Assembly: GCF_000403785.1 (NCBI RefSeq)
Contig: NZ_APHJ01000019.1
Location: forward strand, 1-64,000
Direction of reading: 5' to 3'
Origin: Gillisia sp. CAL575
Lineage (GTDB): Bacteria; Bacteroidota; Bacteroidia; Flavobacteriales; Flavobacteriaceae
DNA: 64,000 nucleotides
Part shown: in pieces, positions 51,002-60,703 of the stretch
Layout: every line of letters begins with the position of its first letter
Position numbering within the stretch: the first letter of the stretch is position 1
Notes under the pieces: generated by a model
The model's database searches: none
What the model saw: the letters and a program-made list of their open reading frames with translations, nothing else
Told to the model about the DNA's origin: nothing
Translations under genes and position numbers: made by a program

Positions 51002-51907
51002 ATGATTTCTGAAGAAAAAAACATCGCTGAAGGGTTTGTAGATGAAACCAAAATTGAAGATGGTTTCTATATTTTAAAGTTCCAAAATGAAGAAAATCAG
51101 CCACAAAGAATTAGCAGAGAAATAGACAGTACCTACATTCAATTTCATTTTTGTGTAAAGGGAGACGGGAAATTTCTATTTAATAATAGCAGCTATGAAT
51201 TGCCTTTAAAAGAGGAATATTCGTTGCTTCTATACAATCCTCAACGCGATTTGCCTCTAAATTTAGATCTGCATCCAAAGTCTTGGTTAATCTCGTTAGT
51301 GATCTCCATTAAGAAATTTCACTCGATGTTTTCTCAGGAAGCCAGTTATATTCCGTTTTTAAGTGACGAGAATAGCGATAAAAAATATTATAAAGATGGA
51401 GATATTACTCCTTCTATGGCCATTGTGCTAAATCAGTTGATGAACTTCAATTTAATGCCCTCCATAAAATCGCTTTACTTTAAAGCCAAGGCATATGAGC
51501 TGTTGAGTTTGTATTTTAATAGAACGGGAGATAATAGTGTAGAACAATGCCCTTTCTTAGTAGACGAAGAAAATGTGATGAAGATTAGAAGAGCTAAGGA
51601 TATTGTAATCGCTCATATGGCAGAGCCACCTTCGCTTCAGGAGCTTTCTACAGAAATTGGATTAAGCTTAAAAAAACTGAAAGAAGGCTTCAAACAGATC
51701 TATGGAGATTCTGTTTATAGTTTCCTATTCGATTATAAGATGGAATATGCTAGAAAATTATTGGATTCTGGAGAATATAATGTAAATGAAGTTGGTTTAA
51801 AAGTGGGTTATAGCACAGCAAGTCATTTTATTGCTGCATTTAAAAAGAAATTTGGCACCACTCCTAAAAAGTATGTAATGTCTTTAGTGCTCCCAAACAA
51901 TTCTTAA
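51002..51907 (+). CDS. AraC family transcriptional regulator, PchR-like
   Basis: A 301-residue regulator with a C-terminal double helix-turn-helix domain (about 205-300: PSLQELSTEIGLSLKKLKEGFKQIYG, then VNEVGLKVGYSTASHFIAAFKKKFGTTPKKY). The N-terminal part (FHFCVKGDGKFLFN and SLYFKAKAYELLSLYF) resembles the PchR group, which responds to ferric siderophores in other bacteria. It sits between the divergent hemA operon and hemH, so an iron- or haem-responsive control of both sides is a reasonable inference. No effector can be read from the sequence. Confidence 0.88.
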   Translation: MISEEKNIAEGFVDETKIEDGFYILKFQNEENQPQRISREIDSTYIQFHFCVKGDGKFLFNNSSYELPLKEEYSLLLYNPQRDLPLNLDLHPKSWLISLVISIKKFHSMFSQEASYIPFLSDENSDKKYYKDGDITPSMAIVLNQLMNFNLMPSIKSLYFKAKAYELLSLYFNRTGDNSVEQCPFLVDEENVMKIRRAKDIVIAHMAEPPSLQELSTEIGLSLKKLKEGFKQIYGDSVYSFLFDYKMEYARKLLDSGEYNVNEVGLKVGYSTASHFIAAFKKKFGTTPKKYVMSLVLPNNS

Positions 51908-52017
51908 TGTATTGATTTTTCTAATGATCACATTTATCAAAACAACCAAAGTATTGGTTGCATAAAGTTTAATAATTGTAATTTTATTTCTGAAAAAATT
52001 GCTGAAAACGAACAAAC

Positions 52018-53052
52018 ATGAGTAAAGGCGTACTTCTAGTAAATCTGGGTTCTCCAGATAGCACCGATCCAAAAGATGTAAAAAAATATTTAGGGGAATT
52101 TTTGATGGACGAACGTGTTATAGACGTTCCATTATGGGCAAGAACCTTGCTTGTTAAAGGGATAGTTTTAAACACACGTCCTAAACAATCTGCCGCTGCA
52201 TATCAAAAAATTTGGTGGGATGAAGGTTCACCGTTAATTGTTTTATCTGAACGTTTAAAAGATAAGATAGATGAAAACACCTCTGTTCCTATTGTCTTGG
52301 CAATGCGTTACGGTACACCAAACATAAAATCCGGACTTCAGGAATTACATGATCAAGGTGTAGATGAGGTTTTAATTTTCCCATTGTATCCACAATTTGC
52401 AATGGCCACTACTGAAACTATTTTGGTATTGGCTGAAGAATTAAGAAAAGAATTTTTCCCGAATATGCAGTTTACATCTGTTCCCGCATTTTACAATCAT
52501 CCAGATTATATTCGGGTTCTTGCTAATAGCGTTCAGGAAAAATTGAAAGATGTAGAATATCAACATATTTTATTTTCTTATCACGGAGTTCCAGAAAGAC
52601 ATATTCGTAAAAGCGATATAACTAAATCTCACTGCCAGATAGATGGCTCTTGCTGCAAAACTGCATCACCAGCACATCAATATTGCTATAGGCACCAATG
52701 TTTTGAAACCACAAGGTTGGTTGCAGAATATCTTCAGCTAAAAGAAAATACTTATAGCGTTTCTTTCCAATCCAGATTAGGTTTTGATCCATGGTTGCAA
52801 CCTTATACAGATAGAACCATAGAAAGATTTGGAAAGCAAGGCATGAAGAATTTAGCTATTGTGACGCCAGCTTTTGTAAGTGATTGTTTAGAAACTTTAG
52901 AAGAAATTGCAATGGAAGGTGAAGAGATCTTCCACGAAGTTGGAGGTAAAAAATTTACCGTTGTTCCTTGTCTGAATACTCGCGAAGATTGGGTAAAGGT
53001 ACTTTCCAGGTGGGTAGATGAATGGGCATTTTCCAACCCTGTTGAAGCATAA
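52018..53052 (+). CDS. hemH: Ferrochelatase
   Basis: Inserts ferrous iron into the porphyrin in the last step of haem synthesis. The 344-residue product begins GVLLVNLGSPDS. The catalytic histidine is in LFSYHGVPERHIRKSD and the conserved glutamate region in SDCLETLEEIAMEG. A Cys-containing insert (HCQIDGSCCKTASPAHQYCYRHQC) resembles inserts seen in many bacterial ferrochelatases. It follows the AraC-type regulator and shares one base with the MATE gene downstream (TAATG). Confidence 0.97.
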   Translation: MSKGVLLVNLGSPDSTDPKDVKKYLGEFLMDERVIDVPLWARTLLVKGIVLNTRPKQSAAAYQKIWWDEGSPLIVLSERLKDKIDENTSVPIVLAMRYGTPNIKSGLQELHDQGVDEVLIFPLYPQFAMATTETILVLAEELRKEFFPNMQFTSVPAFYNHPDYIRVLANSVQEKLKDVEYQHILFSYHGVPERHIRKSDITKSHCQIDGSCCKTASPAHQYCYRHQCFETTRLVAEYLQLKENTYSVSFQSRLGFDPWLQPYTDRTIERFGKQGMKNLAIVTPAFVSDCLETLEEIAMEGEEIFHEVGGKKFTVVPCLNTREDWVKVLSRWVDEWAFSNPVEA

Positions 53053-54416
53053 TGGCTCATGTAAATTCAGCGGCTTTAGGTAAAGATCCTATTTGGAGAC
53101 TTCTAATAAAACAGGCATTACCAGCTTCCATCGGGATTTTGGTAATGTCTTTGAACATTCTTGTAGATACTATATTTGTTGGAAACTGGATTGGTTCTAT
53201 AGCAATTGCAGCCATTAATGTTGTGTTACCCGTTTCTTTCTTTATTGCAGCTCTTGGTATGGCGATAGGGATTGGTGGTTCTTCCATCATCTCCCGAGCC
53301 TTGGGAGCAGGAGATAATAAAAAAGCCTTAAAAACCTTTGGGAATCAGATTAGTCTTACTTTAATTTTAAGTATAGCCTTAGTTCTGGTTGGATTAACTT
53401 TTATGGATTCCATTATTCCTGCCTTTGGGGGGAAAGGAGACATCTTTGATCCCGCCAAAATCTATTATACCGTAGTTCTATATGGAGTGCCTTTCTTAGC
53501 GCTTTGTATGATGGGGAATAATGTGATTAGAGCAGAAGGGAAACCCAAATTTGCGATGATCGCAATGATCATTCCTTCCGTTTTTAACCTCATCTTAGAT
53601 TATATTTTAATAAATATATTAGATATGGGTATGTTGGGAGCAGCCATTGCAACCAGTGTTTCTTATTTTTTCTGTTTTGCTTATGTAGTTTGGTTCTTTC
53701 TATCTAAAAACTCTGAATTAAAGATTAATTGGTCACATTTTGGTTTTAATCTACCTGTACTTTCAGAAATATCATCTTTAGGTTTTGTAACCTTGGCAAG
53801 ACAAGCCGTTGTGAGCATTACCTATTTATTAATGAACAACATCCTTTTCGAGTTAGGGGGCGAAGATTCGGTTACGGTTTATGCAATTATAGGAAGGATG
53901 CTCATGTTCGCACTCTTCCCGGTTTTAGGAGTCACTCAAGGATTTCTTCCAATTGCAGGCTTTAATTTTGGCGCTGGTAATTGGGACCGGGTTAGAAAAA
54001 CTATCAACACCGCCATTTTATATGCTTCAGTATTAGGTTTATTGGTGTTTTCAGGGATCATGACTTTTTCAGAAGATATTGTCCGCATATTTACAGATAA
54101 TCCAAATGTGGTGAGAGATACACCAAGTGCTATGCGTTGGGTATTTGCCGCTACTCCAATTATTGCTTTACAGCTTATAGGTTCAGCATATTTTCAAGCT
54201 ATAGGAAAAGCTATTCCAGCCTTATTGCTCACACTCTCGAGGCAAGGTTTTTTCTTTATTCCGTTAGTCCTCATCTTACCAATGTACTATGGAGAGATAG
54301 GAGTTTGGATCTCATTTCCCTTGGCCGACGTTCTTTCTACCCTCGTTACCGCCTATTTTTTGAACAGAGAAATCAGGTTGCGGTTAAAGCCCTCACTTTC
54401 TGAAAAGGTTACCTAG
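53052..54416 (+). CDS. MATE family efflux transporter, NorM-like
   Basis: A 454-residue inner-membrane antiporter with 12 predicted helices and the internal repeat of the MATE fold. Conserved pieces include NILVDTIFVGNWIG, AIGIGGSSIISRALGAGD and GFLPIAGFNFGAGNWDRVRKT. Its start overlaps the hemH stop by one base, so the two are translationally coupled. The coupling invites the idea that it exports a porphyrin or haem-related toxin, but MATE substrates cannot be predicted from sequence. It is a second MATE gene in the window, distinct from the DinF-like one at the left edge. Confidence 0.95.
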   Translation: MAHVNSAALGKDPIWRLLIKQALPASIGILVMSLNILVDTIFVGNWIGSIAIAAINVVLPVSFFIAALGMAIGIGGSSIISRALGAGDNKKALKTFGNQISLTLILSIALVLVGLTFMDSIIPAFGGKGDIFDPAKIYYTVVLYGVPFLALCMMGNNVIRAEGKPKFAMIAMIIPSVFNLILDYILINILDMGMLGAAIATSVSYFFCFAYVVWFFLSKNSELKINWSHFGFNLPVLSEISSLGFVTLARQAVVSITYLLMNNILFELGGEDSVTVYAIIGRMLMFALFPVLGVTQGFLPIAGFNFGAGNWDRVRKTINTAILYASVLGLLVFSGIMTFSEDIVRIFTDNPNVVRDTPSAMRWVFAATPIIALQLIGSAYFQAIGKAIPALLLTLSRQGFFFIPLVLILPMYYGEIGVWISFPLADVLSTLVTAYFLNREIRLRLKPSLSEKVT

Positions 54417-54472
54417 AAATTGGTATATTTAAAATTCTAATATATCAGCCATCTGATTCAACCAATTTTTAA

Positions 54473-57400
54473 ATGAAAGCAATACTACTTAAACTTTTCA
54501 TTCTCTTTTTTTTCTTCGGAATTTATACTGAAACCAACGCACAGCGAAAGAAAAAATCTGTAGCTACAGAAATAGATCAAGAAGCCTATGCTGCTTTGAA
54601 ATTTAGATTGATCGGTCCATTTAGAGGTGGAAGATCTGCAGCAGTTACTGGGGTTCCTGGCGAACCTAATTTATTCTATTTTGGATCTACTGGTGGTGGA
54701 ATTTGGCGTTCTACAGATGGCGCAAGAACATGGGAGAATATTTCAGACGGTTTTTTTGGAGGAAGTATAGGAGCAATAAGTGTTGCAAATAGTGATCATA
54801 ATATAATCTTTGCGGGAGGTGGTGAAAAGACTTTAAGGGGTAATGTTTCTTCTGGTTCAGGTATCTGGAAATCTGTAGATGCAGGAAAAACTTGGGAATC
54901 TAAAGGTTTAGAAAATAGTAGACATATTCCAAGAATCTCTATTCATCCTACAAATCCAGAGATCGTTTATGCTGCGGTTTTGGGAAACATCTATAAGCCA
55001 ACTGAGGAACGGGGAGTTTATAAAAGTATAGATGGCGGGACAACTTGGAAAAAGACACTTTTCGTAAATGACCAAGCTGGAGCAGTAGATCTTATTATGG
55101 ATCCTAACAACCCGAGAATATTATATGCTTCTACTTGGAGAGTACAACGCACACCTTATAGTTTAAGTAGTGGTGGTGAAGGATCGGCACTTTGGAAAAG
55201 TACAGATAGTGGGGAAACTTGGAAAGAGATTTCTAAAAATAAGGGCTTCCCACAGGACACGCTGGGAATTATGGGAATAACAGTATCTCCAGTGAATTCT
55301 AATAGAGTGTGGGCAATTGTTGAAAATAAAGATAAGGGAGGAGTTTATAGAAGTGAAGATGCTGGTGAAACCTGGAAAAATATAAATAGCGATAGAGAAT
55401 TAAGACAACGTGCTTGGTATTATACAAGGATCTACGCCGATCCAAAAGATGAAGATGTGGTATATGTTGTGAATGTATCTTATCATAAATCTAAAGATGG
55501 GGGAGAGAACTTTACTTCAGCAAGAGCACCACATGGAGATCATCATGATATGTGGATAGCGCCAGAAAACCCAGATAGAATTATTATGGGAGACGACGGA
55601 GGTGCGCAAGTAACATATGATGGTGGAGAGACATGGAGCACCTATCACAATCAACCAACAGGGCAATTCTATAGACTTACTACAGACAATCATTTTCCCT
55701 ACAGGATTTATGCGGCACAACAGGATAATTCAACTATAAGAATAGATCACAGAAGTACAGATTATACTATTTCTGAAGAAAATTGGGAGGAAACTGCGGG
55801 AGGAGAATCTGCGCATATCGCAGTAGATCCAGAAAATGATAATATTGTTTATGGAGGAAGTTATGGCGGTTTTCTAACTCGAGTTAACCACGAAAAGAAT
55901 ACCCAACGCGCCATTAATGTGTGGCCTGATAATCCAATGGGTCATGGCGCAGAGGATATGAAATATAGATTCCAATGGAATTTTCCAATTATCTTTTCTA
56001 AGCATGATCCTAATAAATTATATACCTTCTCTAATCATGTTCATGTCACTACAAACGAAGGGCAGTCCTGGGAAACCATTAGTGAAGACCTTACTAGAAA
56101 TGATTCAACAAAACTCGGTTCCAGTGGTGGCCCGATTACTCAAGATAACACCGGTGTAGAATATTATGGGACCATTTTTGCTGCGGAAGAATCTTCGCTT
56201 CAAGAAGGACTTATCTGGGTTGGTAGTGATGATGGATTAGTACATGTCACAAAAGATGGAGGTAAGAATTGGGAAAATGTAACTCCAAAAGGTCTTCCTA
56301 AATGGACGCAAATAAATTCCTTAGAAACAAGTGATCATGATGCGGGAACAGCATTTATTGCCGCAACAAGCTATAAATCTGGAGATTTTGCACCTTATCT
56401 TTACAAAACTATAGATTTTGGTAAAAGCTGGATCAAGATTACAACCGGAATTGGAACCGAGCATTTTACAAGAGTGATTCGTGAAGATCCAACTAACAAG
56501 AATATATTATATGCAGGGACAGAAGAGGGAATATATATTTCTTTTGATCAAGGAGCCAACTGGAAAGCGTTTCAGTTGAATTTGCCTATTGTTCCTATTA
56601 CAGATCTAGCAATAAAAGAGGGTAATCTAATTGTGGCAACTCAAGGAAGAAGTATCTGGATCTTGGATGATTTAAGCGTATTACATCAAAATAAAGACGC
56701 TTCAACGAGTAAAACAGAGTCATTTTTGTTTCAGCCTAAACCAACCTATAGAATTGGTGGAGGAAGCAGAAGTAATTCTAAGACCGATGGAACAAATCAT
56801 CCTAATGGTGTTGTAACTTATTTCAATATTAAAGAGCTCGATGATAAGCAGGATACTATTCATCTCACCTATTTTAATCAGGCTAATGACACTTTAAAAT
56901 CCTTTGGAAACCAATCTAAAGAGGATAAACTAGTACTAGAGAAGGGTTCAAATATGTTTGTTTGGGACATGTATCAAAAAGGAGCAGAAAAACTAGACGG
57001 AATGATCTTGTGGTGGGCAGACCTTGAAGGACCAAGAATTCTTCCAGGAGAATACTCGGTAGAATTGAATGTAAATGGGGAGAAACAGCGTAGGACTTTT
57101 ACTGTGCTTGCAAACCCAAATGCTGAATCAGATGCTACAGGACTTAAGGAACAATATGATTTTATAACAGATGTAAACACTACGGTAGACGAAGCTCATA
57201 AATCTATTAAGAAGATTAGAAAGATCACAGCTCAATTAAATTCATTTCAAACGCAATACAAAGGCAAGGCTGAGGTGAAGGATCTGGTTGAAAAAGCTAA
57301 AGAAATGGAAGATCGTTTTGGAGAGATTGAAAAAGCTTTATACCAAACACAAAATAAAAGTGGACAAGATCCTTTGAATTTCCCTATCAAGCTTACCAAT

Positions 57401-57601
57401 AAACTAGCACATTTAAATTCATTGGTCGGGATGGACGATTTCCCTCCAACAGATCAAGATATTGCTGTTAAAAACGAATTAACTTCAGAAATAAAAAAGG
57501 AATTAAGTGCTTTCAATTTGTTGATAGATAAAGAAATTGAAGATTTCAACAGACAATTCAACGCGAAGAATCTTAATTATTTATTTTTGGATGCTCAATA
57601 A
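54473..57601 (+). CDS. Secreted BNR/Asp-box beta-propeller protein (VPS10/sortilin-like)
   Basis: A 1042-residue exported protein with a signal peptide ending near TETNAQ. The N-terminal 700 residues hold at least nine Asp-box repeats of the form SxDxGxTW (for example STDGARTWEN, SVDAGKTWES, SIDGGTTWKK, STDSGETWKE, TYDGGETWST, TKDGGKNWEN), typical of sialidase-like or sortilin-like propellers. The last 300 residues contain a beta-sandwich-like region followed by a helical, coiled-coil-rich tail. Asp boxes are structural and do not show catalysis, so no enzyme activity is claimed. It lies between the MATE gene and hemJ. Confidence 0.88.
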   Translation: MKAILLKLFILFFFFGIYTETNAQRKKKSVATEIDQEAYAALKFRLIGPFRGGRSAAVTGVPGEPNLFYFGSTGGGIWRSTDGARTWENISDGFFGGSIGAISVANSDHNIIFAGGGEKTLRGNVSSGSGIWKSVDAGKTWESKGLENSRHIPRISIHPTNPEIVYAAVLGNIYKPTEERGVYKSIDGGTTWKKTLFVNDQAGAVDLIMDPNNPRILYASTWRVQRTPYSLSSGGEGSALWKSTDSGETWKEISKNKGFPQDTLGIMGITVSPVNSNRVWAIVENKDKGGVYRSEDAGETWKNINSDRELRQRAWYYTRIYADPKDEDVVYVVNVSYHKSKDGGENFTSARAPHGDHHDMWIAPENPDRIIMGDDGGAQVTYDGGETWSTYHNQPTGQFYRLTTDNHFPYRIYAAQQDNSTIRIDHRSTDYTISEENWEETAGGESAHIAVDPENDNIVYGGSYGGFLTRVNHEKNTQRAINVWPDNPMGHGAEDMKYRFQWNFPIIFSKHDPNKLYTFSNHVHVTTNEGQSWETISEDLTRNDSTKLGSSGGPITQDNTGVEYYGTIFAAEESSLQEGLIWVGSDDGLVHVTKDGGKNWENVTPKGLPKWTQINSLETSDHDAGTAFIAATSYKSGDFAPYLYKTIDFGKSWIKITTGIGTEHFTRVIREDPTNKNILYAGTEEGIYISFDQGANWKAFQLNLPIVPITDLAIKEGNLIVATQGRSIWILDDLSVLHQNKDASTSKTESFLFQPKPTYRIGGGSRSNSKTDGTNHPNGVVTYFNIKELDDKQDTIHLTYFNQANDTLKSFGNQSKEDKLVLEKGSNMFVWDMYQKGAEKLDGMILWWADLEGPRILPGEYSVELNVNGEKQRRTFTVLANPNAESDATGLKEQYDFITDVNTTVDEAHKSIKKIRKITAQLNSFQTQYKGKAEVKDLVEKAKEMEDRFGEIEKALYQTQNKSGQDPLNFPIKLTNKLAHLNSLVGMDDFPPTDQDIAVKNELTSEIKKELSAFNLLIDKEIEDFNRQFNAKNLNYLFLDAQ

Positions 57602-57606
57602 GATCA

Positions 57607-58155
57607 ATGGAATATTACAATTACATTAAATCTCTTCATTTAATATTTATAATTACCTGGTTTGCGGGACTATTCTATATTCCGCGACTTTTTGTATATC
57701 ATATTGAGGCTGCAGCAAAGCAGGAACCAGAATGCTCCATTTTAACAACGCAGCTAAAGTTAATGACTAAAAGGCTTTGGTATATTATCACTTGGCCTTC
57801 AGCAATTTTAGCAAGTATTTTCGCATTTTGGATGCTTTATTTAATGCCTGTTTGGGTTGAACAGGATTGGATGCAAGTAAAATTGGGATTTGTGGTGCTC
57901 TTGTATGCCTATCATTTTAAATGTCATCTCATATTTAAAGAGATGCAGAGCGATATTATAAAATGGACTTCTAACCAGATGCGTTTATGGAATGAGGGAA
58001 CTACTTTGATCTTATTTTCAGTGATCTTTTTGGTGATCGTTCGTGATGCAATAAATTGGATTTATGGAGTGCTGGGAATATTTTTGTTAGCGGCCATGTT
58101 GATGCTTGTGATAAAAATATACAAGCGAATTCGTTCTAAGAATTCAGATGCTTAA
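57607..58155 (+). CDS. hemJ: Protoporphyrinogen oxidase HemJ
   Basis: Oxidises protoporphyrinogen IX to protoporphyrin IX in organisms lacking HemY and HemG. The 182-residue membrane protein has four to five predicted helices. Its N-terminus, YYNYIKSLHLIFIITWFAGLFYIPRLFVYH, contains the conserved His (residue 11) and the WxAGLFYIxRLxVY pattern typical of this family, and the later KLGFVVLLYAYH segment fits as well. The gene starts five bases after the propeller protein and completes the hem genes on the plus strand. Confidence 0.92.
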   Translation: MEYYNYIKSLHLIFIITWFAGLFYIPRLFVYHIEAAAKQEPECSILTTQLKLMTKRLWYIITWPSAILASIFAFWMLYLMPVWVEQDWMQVKLGFVVLLYAYHFKCHLIFKEMQSDIIKWTSNQMRLWNEGTTLILFSVIFLVIVRDAINWIYGVLGIFLLAAMLMLVIKIYKRIRSKNSDA

Positions 58156-58202
58156 GATGGTGTGATAATTGATTATTTGAGAATAACTACGCAAAATACT
58201 TT

Positions 58203-59666
58203 ATGAAGCTTTTAAAATTATCTTTAAGAAACCGAATTTTCATCTCTATGATGTTATTGGTTTTAGGAGCTTCCATTCTTATTGCTGGAGTAACTGTTTT
58301 TCAATATAAACAGGAGTCTGAAGATTATCACCGGGAACGTCTTGAGAGAAAAGAACAGGCAATTCGTGAAAATATAAAATTTGTTTTAGAAGGAACTACT
58401 CATTTGGTAAGTACAGAGAATATGCCTGTAATACTTCAGCAAAACAATAAAATCTATGAGATCTCACAAGTTCATGATATGCAGCTTAATGTGTACGATC
58501 TTAATGGGAAACTACTTATAAAATCTAACGAATCTTTTTTTAGGGATACTACTAATGTGCAAATTCCTAAGCATATAATTAAGGAATTGGAGAATTCGAG
58601 GAGTAAGAGATATTTACAGCGGTCTCAAGTAAATGGACAGAAATTTCAGTCGTCTTATACGTATATCACAGACAATAAATTTAAGCCCTTGGCTATTTTA
58701 TATCTTCCATATTTACAGGATGATGATCTTCTTCAGAAAGATTTAAATGATTTTTTGGTGAAATTAGGAGAGGTTTACCTTTTTATGTTTCTTATTGCAA
58801 TTTTAATGTCTTATTTTCTCTCTAAATACATCACTAAATCCCTAAAAATTGTCTCCCAAAAGATCATTGAGACCCGCTTAGACAAACGCCTTCAGAAAAT
58901 ACAAATAGATAATGCTTCTGAAGAAATTTACGCGCTGGTCTCTGCTTATAATAGCATGATAGATGAGCTGGAGGAAAGTGCGGTTAAACTTGCTACAGGA
59001 GAACGGGAACAAGCCTGGCGGGAAATGGCAAAACAAGTGGCACACGAAATTAAAAACCCTTTAACGCCAATGCGCTTAACTGTGCAAAGTTTCCAAAGAA
59101 AATTTGATCCTGAAGATCCAGATGTGCATCATAAAGTAGATGAATATACAGATACTCTTATTCATCAAATTGATACTATGAGTGCGATAGCTTCTGCTTT
59201 CTCGAATTTCGCGAAAATGCCGGCACAACAAAATGAGATCCTGAATGTTCCAAAGATCGTTAAGCTGGCGTTGGATATTTTTAATGAAAATTATATAGTT
59301 TTTCATTCAGAAAAAGAAGAGATTTTAGCCAAATTTGATCGGACACAGCTGATTAGAGTGGTTACTAATTTGGTTAAAAATGCCACTCAAGCTTTGCAGG
59401 AGGAAGTGAATGCAAAAATTATGGTAGAAGTGTCTGAAGATGATTTGATGGTAATTATTCGTGTTTCAGATAATGGAATAGGAATTTCATCAGAGGATAA
59501 AGAAAAAGTATTTGAGCCTAAATTCACCACCAAATCTAGCGGAATGGGACTAGGACTTGCAATGGTTAAGAATATAGTAGAAACTTATCAGGGTGAAATC
59601 ACTTTTATTTCAGAAAAAGAGAAAGGCACTATCTTTACCGTGAAGTTTCCGAAGCAAGCGATTTGA
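58203..59666 (+). CDS. Orphan sensor histidine kinase with HAMP domain
   Basis: A 487-residue inner-membrane kinase. Two membrane helices (about 12-33 and 190-208) frame a periplasmic sensor region of about 155 residues. A HAMP linker leads to the HisKA box with the phospho-accepting His281 in VAHEIKNPLTPMR, then the N box VTNLVKNATQAL and the G boxes DNGIGIS and GMGLGLAM of the ATPase. The HEIKNPLTP box is like that of NtrY-type kinases. No response regulator is adjacent, and the signal is unknown. It follows hemJ by 47 bases. Confidence 0.93.
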   Translation: MKLLKLSLRNRIFISMMLLVLGASILIAGVTVFQYKQESEDYHRERLERKEQAIRENIKFVLEGTTHLVSTENMPVILQQNNKIYEISQVHDMQLNVYDLNGKLLIKSNESFFRDTTNVQIPKHIIKELENSRSKRYLQRSQVNGQKFQSSYTYITDNKFKPLAILYLPYLQDDDLLQKDLNDFLVKLGEVYLFMFLIAILMSYFLSKYITKSLKIVSQKIIETRLDKRLQKIQIDNASEEIYALVSAYNSMIDELEESAVKLATGEREQAWREMAKQVAHEIKNPLTPMRLTVQSFQRKFDPEDPDVHHKVDEYTDTLIHQIDTMSAIASAFSNFAKMPAQQNEILNVPKIVKLALDIFNENYIVFHSEKEEILAKFDRTQLIRVVTNLVKNATQALQEEVNAKIMVEVSEDDLMVIIRVSDNGIGISSEDKEKVFEPKFTTKSSGMGLGLAMVKNIVETYQGEITFISEKEKGTIFTVKFPKQAI

Positions 59667-59695
59667 AAAATGGCATAATACTAGTGTATTTAATG

Positions 59696-59737
59696 AGATG
59701 CTGAAACGATTCCGATAGCTATCGGAACAGCATGACG
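59696..59737 (-). repeat. Intergenic repeat half-unit in reverse orientation, interrupted by a palindrome
   Basis: AGATGCTGAAAC on the left and ACAGCATGACG on the right read as the reverse complement of the common repeat opening (GTCATGCTG...TTTCAGCATCT). Between them the expected linker is replaced by the perfect 18-bp palindrome TTCCGATAGCTATCGGAA (59710-59727). It faces copy 3 at 59759. Confidence 0.6.
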
Positions 59738-59758
59738 ACAATTTTAGAAAACAACACC

Positions 59759-59813
59759 GTCATCCTGAACTTGTTTCAGGGTCTAAATTCATATCCTTAG
59801 TTCTCAATATGAC
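59759..59813. repeat. Intergenic palindromic repeat, copy 3 (GTCAT...ATGAC)
   Basis: A 55-base unit bounded by GTCAT and ATGAC that opens with CCTGAAC-TTG-TTTCAGG, the same module as copy 2 at 45532. It lies in the 208-base gap between the histidine kinase and enoyl-CoA hydratase genes, which otherwise holds no recognisable terminator. Confidence 0.65.
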
Positions 59814-59874
59814 ATTTAAAATTAATGCTGATAGAAATTAATTAGAAAGTTATAAATATCTAAAAACATATAAA

Positions 59875-60657
59875 ATGAATTTTGAAAATATTTTAGTTGA
59901 AAATAATGAAGGAATCCTTCAAATTACAATAGATAGACCTACGAAGTTAAATGCTTTAAACAAGGCTACTATTGAAGAATTACACGTTGCTTTTGATGAT
60001 GCAAATGAAGATGAAGATGTAAAAGTGATCATATTAACAGGGAGTGGCGAAAAAGCTTTCGTTGCCGGAGCAGATATTAGTGAATTTTCAGATTTTTCTC
60101 CGAAAGAAGGAAAAGAACTTGCCGCTGAAGGTCAGGCTAAATTATTCGATTTTGTTGCTAATTTCTCTAAGCCAGTAATTGCTGCCGTAAATGGTTTTGC
60201 ACTCGGTGGCGGACTAGAACTTGCTATGGCGGCTCACTTTAGAGTTGCTAGTGATAATGCAAAAATGGGGCTTCCTGAAGTTTCTCTTGGCTTAGTTCCA
60301 GGTTATGGAGGTACGCAGCGTTTACCTCAATTAGTAGGGAAAGGACGTGCTATGGAGATGATTATGACTGCGGGAATGATTGATGCTAAGCAGGCTTTGC
60401 AGCACAATTTAGTAAATCACGTGGTTTCTCAGGAAGAATTAATTGATTTTGCTGAAAAACTAGCTGGTAAGATCATGCGAAATTCATTGGTTGCCATTAG
60501 TTCTGCCATCAAAGCAGTAAATGCAAATTTTGAAACTGGAGTAAATGGTTTTGAAACTGAAATAAATGAGTTTGGAGCCTGCTTTGGAACTGCCGACTTT
60601 AAAGAAGGAACCTCTGCGTTTTTAAACAAACGTAAAGCAGATTTCCCGGGGAATTAA
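59875..60657 (+). CDS. Enoyl-CoA hydratase/isomerase family protein
   Basis: A 260-residue crotonase-fold enzyme that adds water across 2-enoyl-CoA. The oxyanion-hole segment KAFVAGADISEF, the first catalytic Glu in GGGLELAMAAHF and the second in GLPEVSLGLVPGYGGTQRL are all present; having both glutamates favours a true hydratase over an isomerase. The remaining sequence and length match short-chain enoyl-CoA hydratases such as crotonase. It is flanked by intergenic repeats on both sides and stands alone. Confidence 0.93.
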   Translation: MNFENILVENNEGILQITIDRPTKLNALNKATIEELHVAFDDANEDEDVKVIILTGSGEKAFVAGADISEFSDFSPKEGKELAAEGQAKLFDFVANFSKPVIAAVNGFALGGGLELAMAAHFRVASDNAKMGLPEVSLGLVPGYGGTQRLPQLVGKGRAMEMIMTAGMIDAKQALQHNLVNHVVSQEELIDFAEKLAGKIMRNSLVAISSAIKAVNANFETGVNGFETEINEFGACFGTADFKEGTSAFLNKRKADFPGN

Positions 60658-60703
60658 TCTATTGTTGAGGTTTTAATAAACTTTTATCTCCAACGATAAT
60701 ATT

